Shown: piece after piece, positions 1-7,119 of the stretch
Position numbering within the stretch: position 1 is the first letter of the stretch
Layout of the letters: each line of letters starts with the position of its first letter
Assembly (NCBI GenBank): GCA_030628905.1
Contig: DAOVQB010000030.1
Span: forward strand, 1 to 31,232
Direction: 5' to 3'
DNA length: 31,232 nucleotides
Origin: DAOVQB01 sp023128935
GTDB lineage: Bacteria > Eisenbacteria > RBG-16-71-46 > CAIMUX01 > WJJG01
Notes under the pieces: generated by a model
What the model was told of the DNA's origin: nothing
The model's input: only the letters and a program-made list of their open reading frames with translations
Databases searched by the model: none
Position numbers and translations under genes: made by a program

Positions 1-1
1 C

Positions 2-499
2 GAGGAGGTGGGCGCACGTTTCTCCGATGGTCCTGTGTTGGAAATGGATCTCGCCTGCCGGGGCCGTCTGATGGCTGACGCGCAGCAGCTGCGACAAGCC
101 CTTGAGAATCTCCTGGTCAATGCGGCTGAGGCGACCGGTACCGGCGGGCGGGTGACTGTGCTGCTGCAGAGGGGGCAACTGCCACGGGGTCGCGTGTCGG
201 GAGAGACGCTGCGGCTCTTGATCCGCAATACCGGCGGTGGGCTGGCGCCAGAGACCCTCACAGCGATGTTCGAACCATTTGCGAGCAGCAAGTCGAGGGG
301 GACTGGGCTCGGGCTCCCACTCGCGAAACGGATCATTGCGGCCCATGGGGGGGGGATTGAAGCCGTCAGCGGCGGGGGGTGCACAACGTTTGTGGTAACG
401 CTTCCGCGGGAAGCGATCTCCTCGCGCCAGTGTGAGCTGGGCCAGAACGCGCTACGACGAGCGGAAGGATCTGCGCGTGGTCATCTGGCGGCGGGATGA
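2..499 (+). CDS. Sensor histidine kinase, C-terminal part (gene cut by the window start)
   Basis: The reading frame is open to the left edge, so this is the 3' part of a longer gene. The 165 visible residues form the ATP-binding (HATPase_c) half of a histidine kinase: an N box (RQALENLLVNAAEAT), a G1-like segment (IRNTGGGL), an F box (FEPFASSK) and a G2 box (GTGLGLPLAKRI). The G1 position has Asn where many kinases have Asp, a variant also seen in NtrB-like kinases. The sensor and the phospho-acceptor His lie outside the window. The gene ends 29 bp before a sigma-54 response regulator, so it is very probably the cognate kinase, in the role of FlrB/FleS. An internal GTG at position 8 could be mistaken for a start, but the domain is incomplete without upstream sequence. 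Confidence 0.9.
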   Translation, partial: EEVGARFSDGPVLEMDLACRGRLMADAQQLRQALENLLVNAAEATGTGGRVTVLLQRGQLPRGRVSGETLRLLIRNTGGGLAPETLTAMFEPFASSKSRGTGLGLPLAKRIIAAHGGGIEAVSGGGCTTFVVTLPREAISSRQCELGQNALRRAEGSARGHLAAG

Positions 500-528
500 A
501 TTAGACAGTTAGCTAAAGGGGTCCAACT

Positions 529-2013
529 ATGGAATCAGGGGTTGGAATCGAGCGGCTGGCCACGCGGGCGCGCGTGCTGGTCGTTGATGATGACGGACTT
601 ATGCGCAGTTTTCTGGAGCAGGCCTTGACGCGCATGGGACTCACCGTACAGGCCGAACCCTCAGCCGAGGCTGCTCTGGAAGCGGCCGGCGTCTTCGAGC
701 CCGATCTGGCCCTGTTGGACGTACGCCTCGGGGGGATGGACGGCATTACACTGCTCGGGCGGCTGGCGACGGCGGTCCCCGACTGCAACTGCATCGTTAT
801 GACTGCCCACGGGACGATCGAGATCGCGATCCAGGCGATGAAGATGGGCGCGTCTGATTTCCTGGTCAAACCCTTTGCAGTTGATGCGCTCGAGGTCGTC
901 GTGGAGAAGGCGCTCGGCGTGGCGCGCCTCAAGCGGGAGAACAAGCGCCTGCGGGCCCGCCTGCGTCGGCGCAGCAGTGCGCCCTGCATCGTTGGAAAGA
1001 GCCGCGTGATGCTCCAGTTGCAGGATTTGGTTCGAACGGTTGCCCGATCCCCTGCCACCGTGCTGGTCGAGGGCGAGAGCGGGACAGGCAAGGAACTGAT
1101 TGCCCAGGCCCTCCATGTATGGGGACCGCGTAAGAAAGGACCGTTCGTCAAGGTCAACTGCGCTGCCCTTCCCGATGGGCTCATGGAATCCGAACTCTTC
1201 GGGCACGATCGGGGGGCCTTTACGGGCGCGACCGGAATGCTCCGAGGGAAGTTCGAACTGGCGGACGGCGGGAGTCTTCTGCTCGATGAAATCAGTGAGA
1301 TGGAGTTCGTCCTCCAGCCCAAATTGCTGCGCTCGATTCAGGAGAAGGAGTTCTATCGCGTGGGCGGCAGCCAACCGATCCAGGTAGATGTGCGCATTCT
1401 GGCCACTACCAATGCCGACCTGGTCAGCCGCGTGCGGGATGGGATGTTTCGGGAGGATCTCTACTACAGGCTCCGCGTGGTGCCGATCCAGGTTCCAGCC
1501 CTGCGTGATCGCAGGGATGACATCCCCCTGCTGGCCCAGCATTTCCTCCAAACCGCGTCAGCGGAGAACGGGAAGGTCTTCGAGGGCATCCACAAAGAGG
1601 CCATCGCCAGGCTCATGGACTACGACTGGCCCGGTAACGTGCGCGAGTTGGAGAATATGATCCAGCGCGCGGTTGTCATCTGCCCCGAGGCGGTCATCGG
1701 GCATGAGCACCTGCTCTGGGATACACCCGCCCTGCCCGCGGATCGCCAGGCTCCCAAGCACCAGGCGTTTGCTGCCGGCCGTACTTTGGCGGTTCATCCC
1801 GCGCTCCCCCGCACGGATGGTGGGGCGCTTTCTGCGCTCCCGGATCTCCCCCTGCGCGAGTTGGAGCGGCTCTGGATCCTTCGAATACTGGAGGAGGAAG
1901 GTGGCAACAAGAGCCGCACGGCGCGCCGGTTGGGCATCAATGTTCGCACGATCCGAAACAAGCTGCGCGAGTGGGAAGATGCGTCACACGCGCGGGCAGG
2001 CGCTCTCTCTTGA
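529..2013 (+). CDS. Sigma-54-dependent response regulator of the FlrC/FleR/NtrC type
   Basis: The 494-residue protein has the full NtrC layout. The receiver domain (about 13-128) has the acidic pocket near residues 20-22, phospho-acceptor Asp64 (LALLDVRLG), a conserved Thr in MTAHGT and Lys in LVKPF. The AAA+ domain (about 155-390) has Walker A GESGTGKE at 182-189, the sigma-54-contacting loop GAFTGA at 229-234 and Walker B LLLDEIS. A Fis-type helix-turn-helix is at about 460-482 (NKSRTARRLGINVRTIRNKL). It should be phosphorylated by the kinase just upstream and then remodel sigma-54 RNA polymerase at flagellar promoters. Two sigma-54 promoters preceded by paired palindromes (2032-2068 and 8668-8704) are likely targets. 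The gene symbol (flrC, fleR or flbD) cannot be settled by reading alone. Confidence 0.93.
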   Translation: MESGVGIERLATRARVLVVDDDGLMRSFLEQALTRMGLTVQAEPSAEAALEAAGVFEPDLALLDVRLGGMDGITLLGRLATAVPDCNCIVMTAHGTIEIAIQAMKMGASDFLVKPFAVDALEVVVEKALGVARLKRENKRLRARLRRRSSAPCIVGKSRVMLQLQDLVRTVARSPATVLVEGESGTGKELIAQALHVWGPRKKGPFVKVNCAALPDGLMESELFGHDRGAFTGATGMLRGKFELADGGSLLLDEISEMEFVLQPKLLRSIQEKEFYRVGGSQPIQVDVRILATTNADLVSRVRDGMFREDLYYRLRVVPIQVPALRDRRDDIPLLAQHFLQTASAENGKVFEGIHKEAIARLMDYDWPGNVRELENMIQRAVVICPEAVIGHEHLLWDTPALPADRQAPKHQAFAAGRTLAVHPALPRTDGGALSALPDLPLRELERLWILRILEEEGGNKSRTARRLGINVRTIRNKLREWEDASHARAGALS

Positions 2014-2031
2014 ATACTGGAGGAACCTGAT

Positions 2032-2068
2032 GGGGAAAAACTTTCCGGTGGTGGGAAGGTTCTTCCCA
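2032..2068 (+). promoter_or_regulatory. Paired palindromes, putative enhancer (copy 1) for the sigma-54 activator
   Basis: The 37-bp element starts 18 bp after the regulator gene's stop. It contains GGGAAA-AAC-TTTCCG (centre 2040) and GGGAAG-GTT-CTTCCC (centre 2060), 20 bp apart, about two helical turns. Copy 2 at 8668-8704 has the same layout and matches at 29 of 37 positions; mismatches fall in the first centre and the spacer, not in the arms. The element ends exactly 90 bp before the -24 GG of the downstream sigma-54 promoter, as does copy 2. There is no T-run after it, so it does not look like a terminator. Binding by the FlrC-like protein is inference. Confidence 0.72.
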
Positions 2069-2156
2069 ATCAACCCACCTCGCGCGCGGCTTCATTGTTT
2101 ACCTGTAATCCATTGTCTAGTGAAGGGATAGAGCTTCGGTCCGCGGCATGCTGCGT

Positions 2157-2174
2157 CCGGCATGAACCTTGCCT
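2157..2174 (+). promoter_or_regulatory. Sigma-54 (-24/-12) promoter upstream of flgB
   Basis: The sequence CGGCATGAACCTTGCC has GG at 2159-2160 and GC at 2171-2172 with exactly 10 bases between, matching the consensus TGGCAC-N5-TTGC with two mismatches in the -24 block. Transcription should start near 2184, giving a leader of about 68 nt to flgB. The enhancer-like pair at 2032-2068 lies at about -144 and -124 relative to this start, which is usual for NtrC-type activators. Confidence 0.75.
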
Positions 2175-2251
2175 GTAACAACTCGGGAAGTGCGCCATCT
2201 GCCCGGGCCGATGCGGCCCCGAGCCGGGATTTGGAGGAAGGAGCGTAGAAG

Positions 2252-2656
2252 GTGATTCAAAGGATGCTCTTTGGCAGCCACAGCTTCAACCTGCTCAAGG
2301 GTGGCCTGGACGCGGGCGCACAGCGGATGCGCACGATAGCCGAAAATGTGGCCAACGTCACAACTCCCGGCTACCGGCAGCAGCGCGTTGCATTCGAGGA
2401 GTTGATTCAGGAGGCCCACAACTCGATCGGCCTTCAGTGCACCCAACCCGACCATCTCAGAGCCTCGACGTCCGGCTCCAGCGGCGTTCCCGCACCCCAT
2501 GTGAAGCTCTCCACAGACCCTCAGCCGCAAGGGGCGGTGAACAACGTCGATATCGAGCAGGAGATGGTCCAGATGAAACAGAATGAGATCCATTTTGGAG
2601 CGCTGAGTCAGCTCGTGGCGCGCAAGTACAAGGGGATTGACGAGGCCATCCGGTGA
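2252..2656 (+). CDS. flgB: Flagellar basal-body rod protein FlgB
   Basis: FlgB is a proximal rod subunit, exported by the flagellar type III system and assembled on the MS ring. The 134-residue length is typical. The N-terminus has the rod/hook signature IAENVANVTTPGYRQQRVAFEELI, and the C-terminus (VDIEQEMVQMKQNEIHFGALSQLVARKYKGIDEAI) is the matching helix that pairs with the N-terminal one. The GTG start at 2252 is preceded by a strong Shine-Dalgarno at 2233-2243; an ATG at 2264 would cut into the conserved start MIQRMLFG. It is the first gene after the sigma-54 promoter, followed 62 bp later by flgC. Confidence 0.95.
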   Translation: MIQRMLFGSHSFNLLKGGLDAGAQRMRTIAENVANVTTPGYRQQRVAFEELIQEAHNSIGLQCTQPDHLRASTSGSSGVPAPHVKLSTDPQPQGAVNNVDIEQEMVQMKQNEIHFGALSQLVARKYKGIDEAIR

Positions 2657-2718
2657 TCGCAACTGCGGCGGGCAGCCATCAGCCCGAATGAGGGCAGGTG
2701 CCCTAGGGAGAATGGGCC

Positions 2719-3228
2719 ATGAAGGTAGATTACCTGAGCGGAATGAACACAAGCGCCTCGGCGCTCACGGCCTACCGGCGCTGGATGAACACCGTGTCTG
2801 AGAATCTGGCAAACGCTCAAACTACAAAGACCCCTGATGGGGGACCCTATCGGCGCCAGCAGATGGTGTTCGAGTCGATCCAGCCCGGGACCACTGCAAC
2901 GCGCGCCGGCGCCAGGACTGTCCAGGACCCCGTGCGCACGCATCCGGCGCATCTCACCGGTCCTGCCCGGGGAGGGGCAGCAGCGGCTGAGGAGGCACCC
3001 ACGGTAAGCGGGCGGATCGTGCCAGATGTCCAGACACCCCTCAACAAGGTCTATGACCCCAGTCATCCCGACGCGGACGAAGATGGTTGGGTGGAGTATC
3101 CCAACATCAACCCCGTGACCGAGATGGTGAACCTGATCCTGGCGTCCCGGGCTTATGAGGCGAACGTGGCAGCACTGGCCGCCGAACAACGGATCCAGGA
3201 GATGGCGCTTTCGATCGGCAAGGCCTAG
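2719..3228 (+). CDS. flgC: Flagellar basal-body rod protein FlgC
   Basis: FlgC is a proximal rod protein that stacks with FlgB, FlgF and FliE. The 169-residue product is slightly longer than the usual 135-150 residues, with the extra length in the middle (a Pro/Ala/Gly-rich stretch near 75-95). The N-terminal signature MNTVSENLANAQTTKTPDG and the C-terminal helix VTEMVNLILASRAYEANVAAL are clear. The ATG start follows AGGGAG at 2705-2710 with 8-bp spacing. It sits between flgB and fliE, the standard flgB-flgC-fliE block. Confidence 0.95.
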   Translation: MKVDYLSGMNTSASALTAYRRWMNTVSENLANAQTTKTPDGGPYRRQQMVFESIQPGTTATRAGARTVQDPVRTHPAHLTGPARGGAAAAEEAPTVSGRIVPDVQTPLNKVYDPSHPDADEDGWVEYPNINPVTEMVNLILASRAYEANVAALAAEQRIQEMALSIGKA

Positions 3229-3281
3229 ATGCGGCGCCACCCGGCGGTCCATCGGCATGAGACGCGCAGGAGGAAGGTGCG

Positions 3282-3656
3282 ATGAACCCTATAGGCGGTC
3301 CGGAAGCGATTGCCGGAGTGGGCAGAGCCGTAGGCATAAACCATGCTCCCGGGGCTGGATCCTTCGGGCGAGTGCGCTCGCTGAGGGAGATGGAGCCCCA
3401 GCGGGGCATCACGCTGCAACCGGCTGAGGTTGCCCAACCCAGTTTTGCAGACACGCTGTCTGAGGTCCTCGGTGAGGTCAACGACATCCAGCTTCGCGCG
3501 GACAACATGATCGAGCGCTTCGCTGCGGGTCAGGTTAAGGATCTTCATGAAGTCATCATCGCACAGCAGGAAGCGGCGATCGCATTCCGCCTGGTGCAGG
3601 CCGTGAGGGACAAGCTCGTCCAAGGCTACCAGGAGATCATGAGGATGCAGGTCTAG
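3282..3656 (+). CDS. fliE: Flagellar hook-basal body complex protein FliE
   Basis: FliE links the MS ring (FliF) to the rod and is one of the first export substrates. The 124 residues have a disordered Gly/Pro-rich N-terminal half and the conserved C-terminal half: SFADTLSEVLGEVNDIQ, then VKDLHEVIIAQQEAAIAFRLVQAVRDKLVQGYQEIMRMQV, which is diagnostic of the family. The ATG is preceded by AGGAGGAAGG at 3268-3277. It lies between flgC and fliF, as expected. The 109-bp gap to fliF (3657-3765) shows only a ribosome binding site at its end. Confidence 0.94.
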   Translation: MNPIGGPEAIAGVGRAVGINHAPGAGSFGRVRSLREMEPQRGITLQPAEVAQPSFADTLSEVLGEVNDIQLRADNMIERFAAGQVKDLHEVIIAQQEAAIAFRLVQAVRDKLVQGYQEIMRMQV

Positions 3657-3765
3657 GTGATGGGGTCAATCCCGGTCCATGGAGGGCATGGGCAGGCGGA
3701 TGCGGTGTGCGCATCGCTCTCACGCCCGACCGGAGGCGACCAGCGGGGAGTAAAGGAGGACCCCC

Positions 3766-5244
3766 GTGGGGTGGTTTGAACAGGTGCGGCTGATCTGGAG
3801 CCGATTGCCCGGTCATCAGCGCGTCTTCATGATCAGCGTGGTCATTGCGTTGGTTGTGGTGTTCACGCTGGTCTTTGCTTGGGCAGGGCGCGAGGAGTAC
3901 GAAATCCTCTATGGCAATCTAGAGGCCAAGAGCGCCGGAGCCATCGTGGATGAGCTGCGTTCGCGCGACGTTCCATACAAGCTGCGCGATGGGGGCGGGA
4001 CGATCCTAGTGCCCAGGGCCCAGGTCCACGAGGCCCGTGTGGATCTCGCCACCGCCGGGCTGCCACAGGCATCCGGGCAGGGCTACGAGCTCCTGGACAC
4101 GAACAAGCTGGGCTGGACCGACTTCGTTCAGAAGCTCCAGTTCCGGCGTGCCCTTGAGGGGGAGATCGCACGGACCATTCAAGCCCTGAACGAGGTTTCA
4201 CACGCCAGGGTTCACCTCGTCATCCCCGAACCAAGCCTCTTTCAGAAAGACGAGAAGCCTACGACCGCCTCGGTGATGATCAAGTTGCGCACTGGCGCCA
4301 GGCTGCGTGATCCGCAGGTTCAGGGCATCGTCCATCTCGTGGCCGCCGGTGTGGAAGGTCTCACTCCCGAGAACATCACGGTCCTGGACACCAATGGAAG
4401 GCTGCTTTCTAAGCCTGCTGATGAGGAGAGCCTGCTGGGTAGCGCGGCGGACCAGGTCGGCCTGACGCACCAGATCGAAGAGGGGCTGGCCCGCAAGGCA
4501 CAGACCGCTCTCGAACAGGTCCTGGGCCCGAACAAGATCGTGGTGCGGGTCTCGGTTGATCTAGATTTGGAGCGGGCTGAGACAACGCGCGAGCTCTACG
4601 ACAGTGAGAATCCTGCCATCCGCAGCGAGCAACGCACGGAGCAGAGCAGCGCTGAGGCGGGGACCTCCGAGGAGTCGGTGACCAACTACGAGATCTCCAA
4701 GACGATCCAGCGGATCGTGGAGATCCCCGGATCGATCAAGCGTCTGTCGGCCTCGGTCTTCATTGATGGCACTTACGAGACCACTGAGGAAGGAGAGCGC
4801 ATATATGCGCCGCGCTCTCAGGAGGAAATGGACAAGCTGAGCGGTCTGATCAAGACCACACTCGGCTTTGACGCCACGCGCGGCGATGAGTTGAGCATTG
4901 CGAACATCGCCTTTGACGACACGGAAATGCTCCAAAACATGCGCGAGATGGAAAGGGCCCATCGTCTGGACATGATCCAGAAGGTCGGTGGTATCGCTGT
5001 TTCCCTGCTCCTCGCGGGCGGCGCACTCTTGATCCTCTGGCGCATCTTCAAGCGAGGCACCCAGGAGACAGTCTCCTCCGAGGTGGAGGCCATTGGCCAC
5101 ATAGAAGAGATCGAGGATGCCGAAGCTCGCCGGGTCGCCAAGGATGCCCGGATCTTGAGACTCGAGAAGAAGGTTCAGGAGATCTCGAAAGATCCCGCGG
5201 AAGAGATAGCCCGTATCGTGAGGGCTTGGTTGAAAGAAGCGTAG
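3766..5244 (+). CDS. fliF: Flagellar MS-ring protein FliF
   Basis: FliF forms the MS ring in the inner membrane, the base on which rod, C ring and export gate assemble. The 492-residue protein has an N-terminal membrane helix (about 20-43, VFMISVVIALVVVFTLVFAWA), the YscJ/FliF ring-building region with GQGYELLDTNKLGWTDF and LARTIQ-like segments, a second membrane helix (about 402-425, IAVSLLLAGGALLILWRIF) and a charged cytoplasmic tail ending DPAEEIARIVRAWLKEA, which should bind FliG. It is at the short end of the family range. The GTG start follows AAAGGAGG at 3752-3759 with 6-bp spacing. Confidence 0.96.
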   Translation: MGWFEQVRLIWSRLPGHQRVFMISVVIALVVVFTLVFAWAGREEYEILYGNLEAKSAGAIVDELRSRDVPYKLRDGGGTILVPRAQVHEARVDLATAGLPQASGQGYELLDTNKLGWTDFVQKLQFRRALEGEIARTIQALNEVSHARVHLVIPEPSLFQKDEKPTTASVMIKLRTGARLRDPQVQGIVHLVAAGVEGLTPENITVLDTNGRLLSKPADEESLLGSAADQVGLTHQIEEGLARKAQTALEQVLGPNKIVVRVSVDLDLERAETTRELYDSENPAIRSEQRTEQSSAEAGTSEESVTNYEISKTIQRIVEIPGSIKRLSASVFIDGTYETTEEGERIYAPRSQEEMDKLSGLIKTTLGFDATRGDELSIANIAFDDTEMLQNMREMERAHRLDMIQKVGGIAVSLLLAGGALLILWRIFKRGTQETVSSEVEAIGHIEEIEDAEARRVAKDARILRLEKKVQEISKDPAEEIARIVRAWLKEA

Positions 5245-5261
5245 AGAGGGGGTCTCGGACT

Positions 5262-6293
5262 ATGGCGGCTGGGGAGTCATCCATTCGCGTTCAGGATCTC
5301 ACGGGTGCAGAGAAAGCTGCAATCTTCATGATTTCGCTGGGCAGCGATGTGGCCGGGCAGGTCATGGCCCATCTACCTCAAGAGGAAATTGAGAGTCTTG
5401 CCGCACAGATCGCGCGGGTAGACGACTTGCCCAAGGATGCGGTCGAGGGTGTCGTCAAGGAGTATGAGCAGACTGCTCAGGCCATGGGCGCTTTTATGCA
5501 ACAGGGCCGCGAGTTTGCCGAAGATGTGCTTATCAAGGCAGTGGGGCCGGAGGAGGCAGCCGCGATCATCGAGCGGGTCAAGACCGCGCTCGATCCCTCC
5601 GGCTTTGAGGTACTCAATGAGATCGACGACGAACAGCTACTCGGATTCATTCGCAAGGAGCACCCCCAGACCATTGCGCTGATTCTGGGACACCTCAAAC
5701 CAAGGCAAGCCGCGCGAATCATGGGCCAGATTGCGGCGGAGAAACAGACTGAAATCGTCGCGCGGATGGCGACCATCGAGAAGGTTTCCCCGGACATGGT
5801 GGGTGAGGTAAAGGAGAGCCTCAACGCCCTCTTCAGCAGCTGGAAGGGCGCCACCGGCAAGAGCGTCGGCGGCGTCGAGGTCGTGGCCGAGATCCTCAAC
5901 CTCCTGGAGCGGTCCACGGAGAAGAAGATCATGGGTGCGCTGGAGACGGAAGACCCGACCTTAGCCGCCAAGATCAAATCATTCCTCTTTACCTTTGAGG
6001 ATGTTCTTAAGTTGACCGACGACGACCTGCGCACTGTCTTGAAGGAAGTGGATTCCTCCACCCTCGTCCTGGCGATGAAAGCCGCCAGCGAGGAGCTGAA
6101 GGAGAAGATCTTCGGCAACATCTCCCAGCGCGCCGCCGAGATGCTGCGCGATGAGATGGAGTTCATGGGACCTGTACGCCTCAAGAACGTGGAAGAGTCA
6201 CAGGCGCGGGTCATTGACGTGATCCTCAGGTTGGATGAAGCCGGGCAGATCACGATTGCACGTTCCGGTGAGGGAGAAGAGATCGTTGCATAG
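5262..6293 (+). CDS. fliG: Flagellar motor switch protein FliG
   Basis: FliG is the C-ring protein that contacts FliF above and the stator through its C-terminal torque helix. With an ATG start at 5262 the protein has 343 residues, the usual size. It begins with the FliF-binding N-domain (LTGAEKAAIFMISLG), carries the middle-domain EHPQT motif (RKEHPQTIALIL) and ends with the charged torque domain (DDLRTVLKEVDSSTLVLAMKAASEELKEKIF, then SQRAAEMLRDEME). A longer in-frame TTG start at 5226 would overlap fliF and add 12 poorly supported residues. AGAGGGGG at 5245-5252 is the likely ribosome binding site for the ATG. It follows fliF by 17 bp. Confidence 0.95.
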   Translation: MAAGESSIRVQDLTGAEKAAIFMISLGSDVAGQVMAHLPQEEIESLAAQIARVDDLPKDAVEGVVKEYEQTAQAMGAFMQQGREFAEDVLIKAVGPEEAAAIIERVKTALDPSGFEVLNEIDDEQLLGFIRKEHPQTIALILGHLKPRQAARIMGQIAAEKQTEIVARMATIEKVSPDMVGEVKESLNALFSSWKGATGKSVGGVEVVAEILNLLERSTEKKIMGALETEDPTLAAKIKSFLFTFEDVLKLTDDDLRTVLKEVDSSTLVLAMKAASEELKEKIFGNISQRAAEMLRDEMEFMGPVRLKNVEESQARVIDVILRLDEAGQITIARSGEGEEIVA

Positions 6294-7119
6294 GTCCAAC
6301 ATCCTGCAGGGCCCGCACCTGGCCTCCGAACCGGTAAAGGTCTTTTCCGGGGATCTCATTTGGACGGATGCCTCTGGTGCGATGGTGAGCGAAGCCGATC
6401 GCGAGCGACCGGTCTACACCGAACATCATCTCGAAGAGGCGCAGCGGGAGGCCCGCAAGCAGGGGTGGGAAGAGGGCCTGGCCGAGGGGCAGCGACAGGG
6501 GAGTGCGGAGGGGCGTGAAGAAGGAATCCTACAAGGTCGTCGCGACGAGCAGCGGAATCTGCAAAAACAGAGTGAGACTCTCCAGATGATAGTCGCGGAG
6601 ATCCTGGATGAACGCGGCCGCCTTCTGATGAGTGTACGGCGCGATCTCATCCGGCTGGCCCTCCTGATGACCGAGCGGATTGCCCGGCGGGGCTTGGTGC
6701 TTGATGAGGAGACAGTGCTGCGAGCGATTCATGAGGCCCTCGAACAGGTGGGGGCATCGCAGCAAGTCGTGATCCATTTGAGTTCAGAGGATTTGGCGAC
6801 GGCTCAGACCCATGTGGGCGAAATCGAGGCGTTGATTCCGCAGAGCGCGCGCCTGGAACTGCGCGCCGATCCATCCATCACGCGCGGGGGGTGCTTGGTA
6901 GATACCCATGAACTCCATCTTGACGCCAGTGTCGAGACGCTCCTGGATCGGTTCGATGAGGTGCTGAGCGACTGGACCGCTGCCGAGGCGTCGGCGGACC
7001 AAGGCCATTCCGAGGCGTCGGCGGACCAAGGCCATTCCGAGGCGTCGGAGAAGCCCGCGGCCCCTACGGGGCCCGATGAACCGGCGGATCCGGCGGAGGA
7101 TGGGCTGGATGCAACTTGA
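6286..7119 (+). CDS. fliH: Flagellar export ATPase regulator FliH
   Basis: FliH binds the FliI ATPase and tethers it to the C ring. The frame extends back to 6235, but a TTG at 6286, overlapping the fliG stop by 8 bp and preceded by a GGGAGAAGAG-type site, gives the best N-terminus (LHRSNILQGPHLASEPVKV resembles the usual FliH start) and 277 residues. A long Glu/Gln/Arg/Gly-rich helical region (about 45-115, with GxxxG-like repeats such as EGLAEGQRQGSAEG) is typical of FliH. It is followed by the conserved FliI-binding C-domain (ITRGGCLVDT...LDASVETLLDRFDEVL). The C-terminal tail carries a 27-bp tandem repeat (EASADQGHS twice) and is Ala/Pro/Asp-rich. The start codon is uncertain. Confidence 0.88.
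   Translation: MHRSNILQGPHLASEPVKVFSGDLIWTDASGAMVSEADRERPVYTEHHLEEAQREARKQGWEEGLAEGQRQGSAEGREEGILQGRRDEQRNLQKQSETLQMIVAEILDERGRLLMSVRRDLIRLALLMTERIARRGLVLDEETVLRAIHEALEQVGASQQVVIHLSSEDLATAQTHVGEIEALIPQSARLELRADPSITRGGCLVDTHELHLDASVETLLDRFDEVLSDWTAAEASADQGHSEASADQGHSEASEKPAAPTGPDEPADPAEDGLDAT
6985..7047 (+). repeat. 27-bp tandem repeat inside the 3' end of fliH
   Basis: Two perfect 27-bp units (6985-7011 and 7012-7038) are followed by the first 9 bp of a third (7039-7047). Each full unit encodes EASADQGHS. The copies are identical at DNA level, which suggests a recent duplication or active length variation in the disordered FliH tail. Confidence 0.95.

Larger units (their letters stand above)
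2014..2251 (+). other. Intergenic control region between the regulator gene and flgB
   Basis: This 238-bp gap is the largest in the window. It holds the paired palindromes (2032-2068), the sigma-54 promoter (2157-2174) and a strong ribosome binding site, GGAGGAAGGAG at 2233-2243, before the flgB GTG start. I see no credible small gene or Rho-independent terminator in it. Confidence 0.8.

Noticed and set aside
513..1551. Long open frames on the minus strand across the regulator gene
   Set aside because: They overlap a clear NtrC-type protein fully and have low-complexity Ser/Arg-rich products typical of antisense shadows in GC-rich DNA.
2032..2068. Palindrome pair as a Rho-independent terminator after the regulator gene
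   Set aside because: There is no T-run, and copy 2 lies inside the fliI coding region at the same fixed distance from a promoter.
5226..5261. FliG start at TTG 5226
   Set aside because: It overlaps the fliF coding end and adds 12 unlike residues. ATG 5262 has a ribosome site and the usual length.
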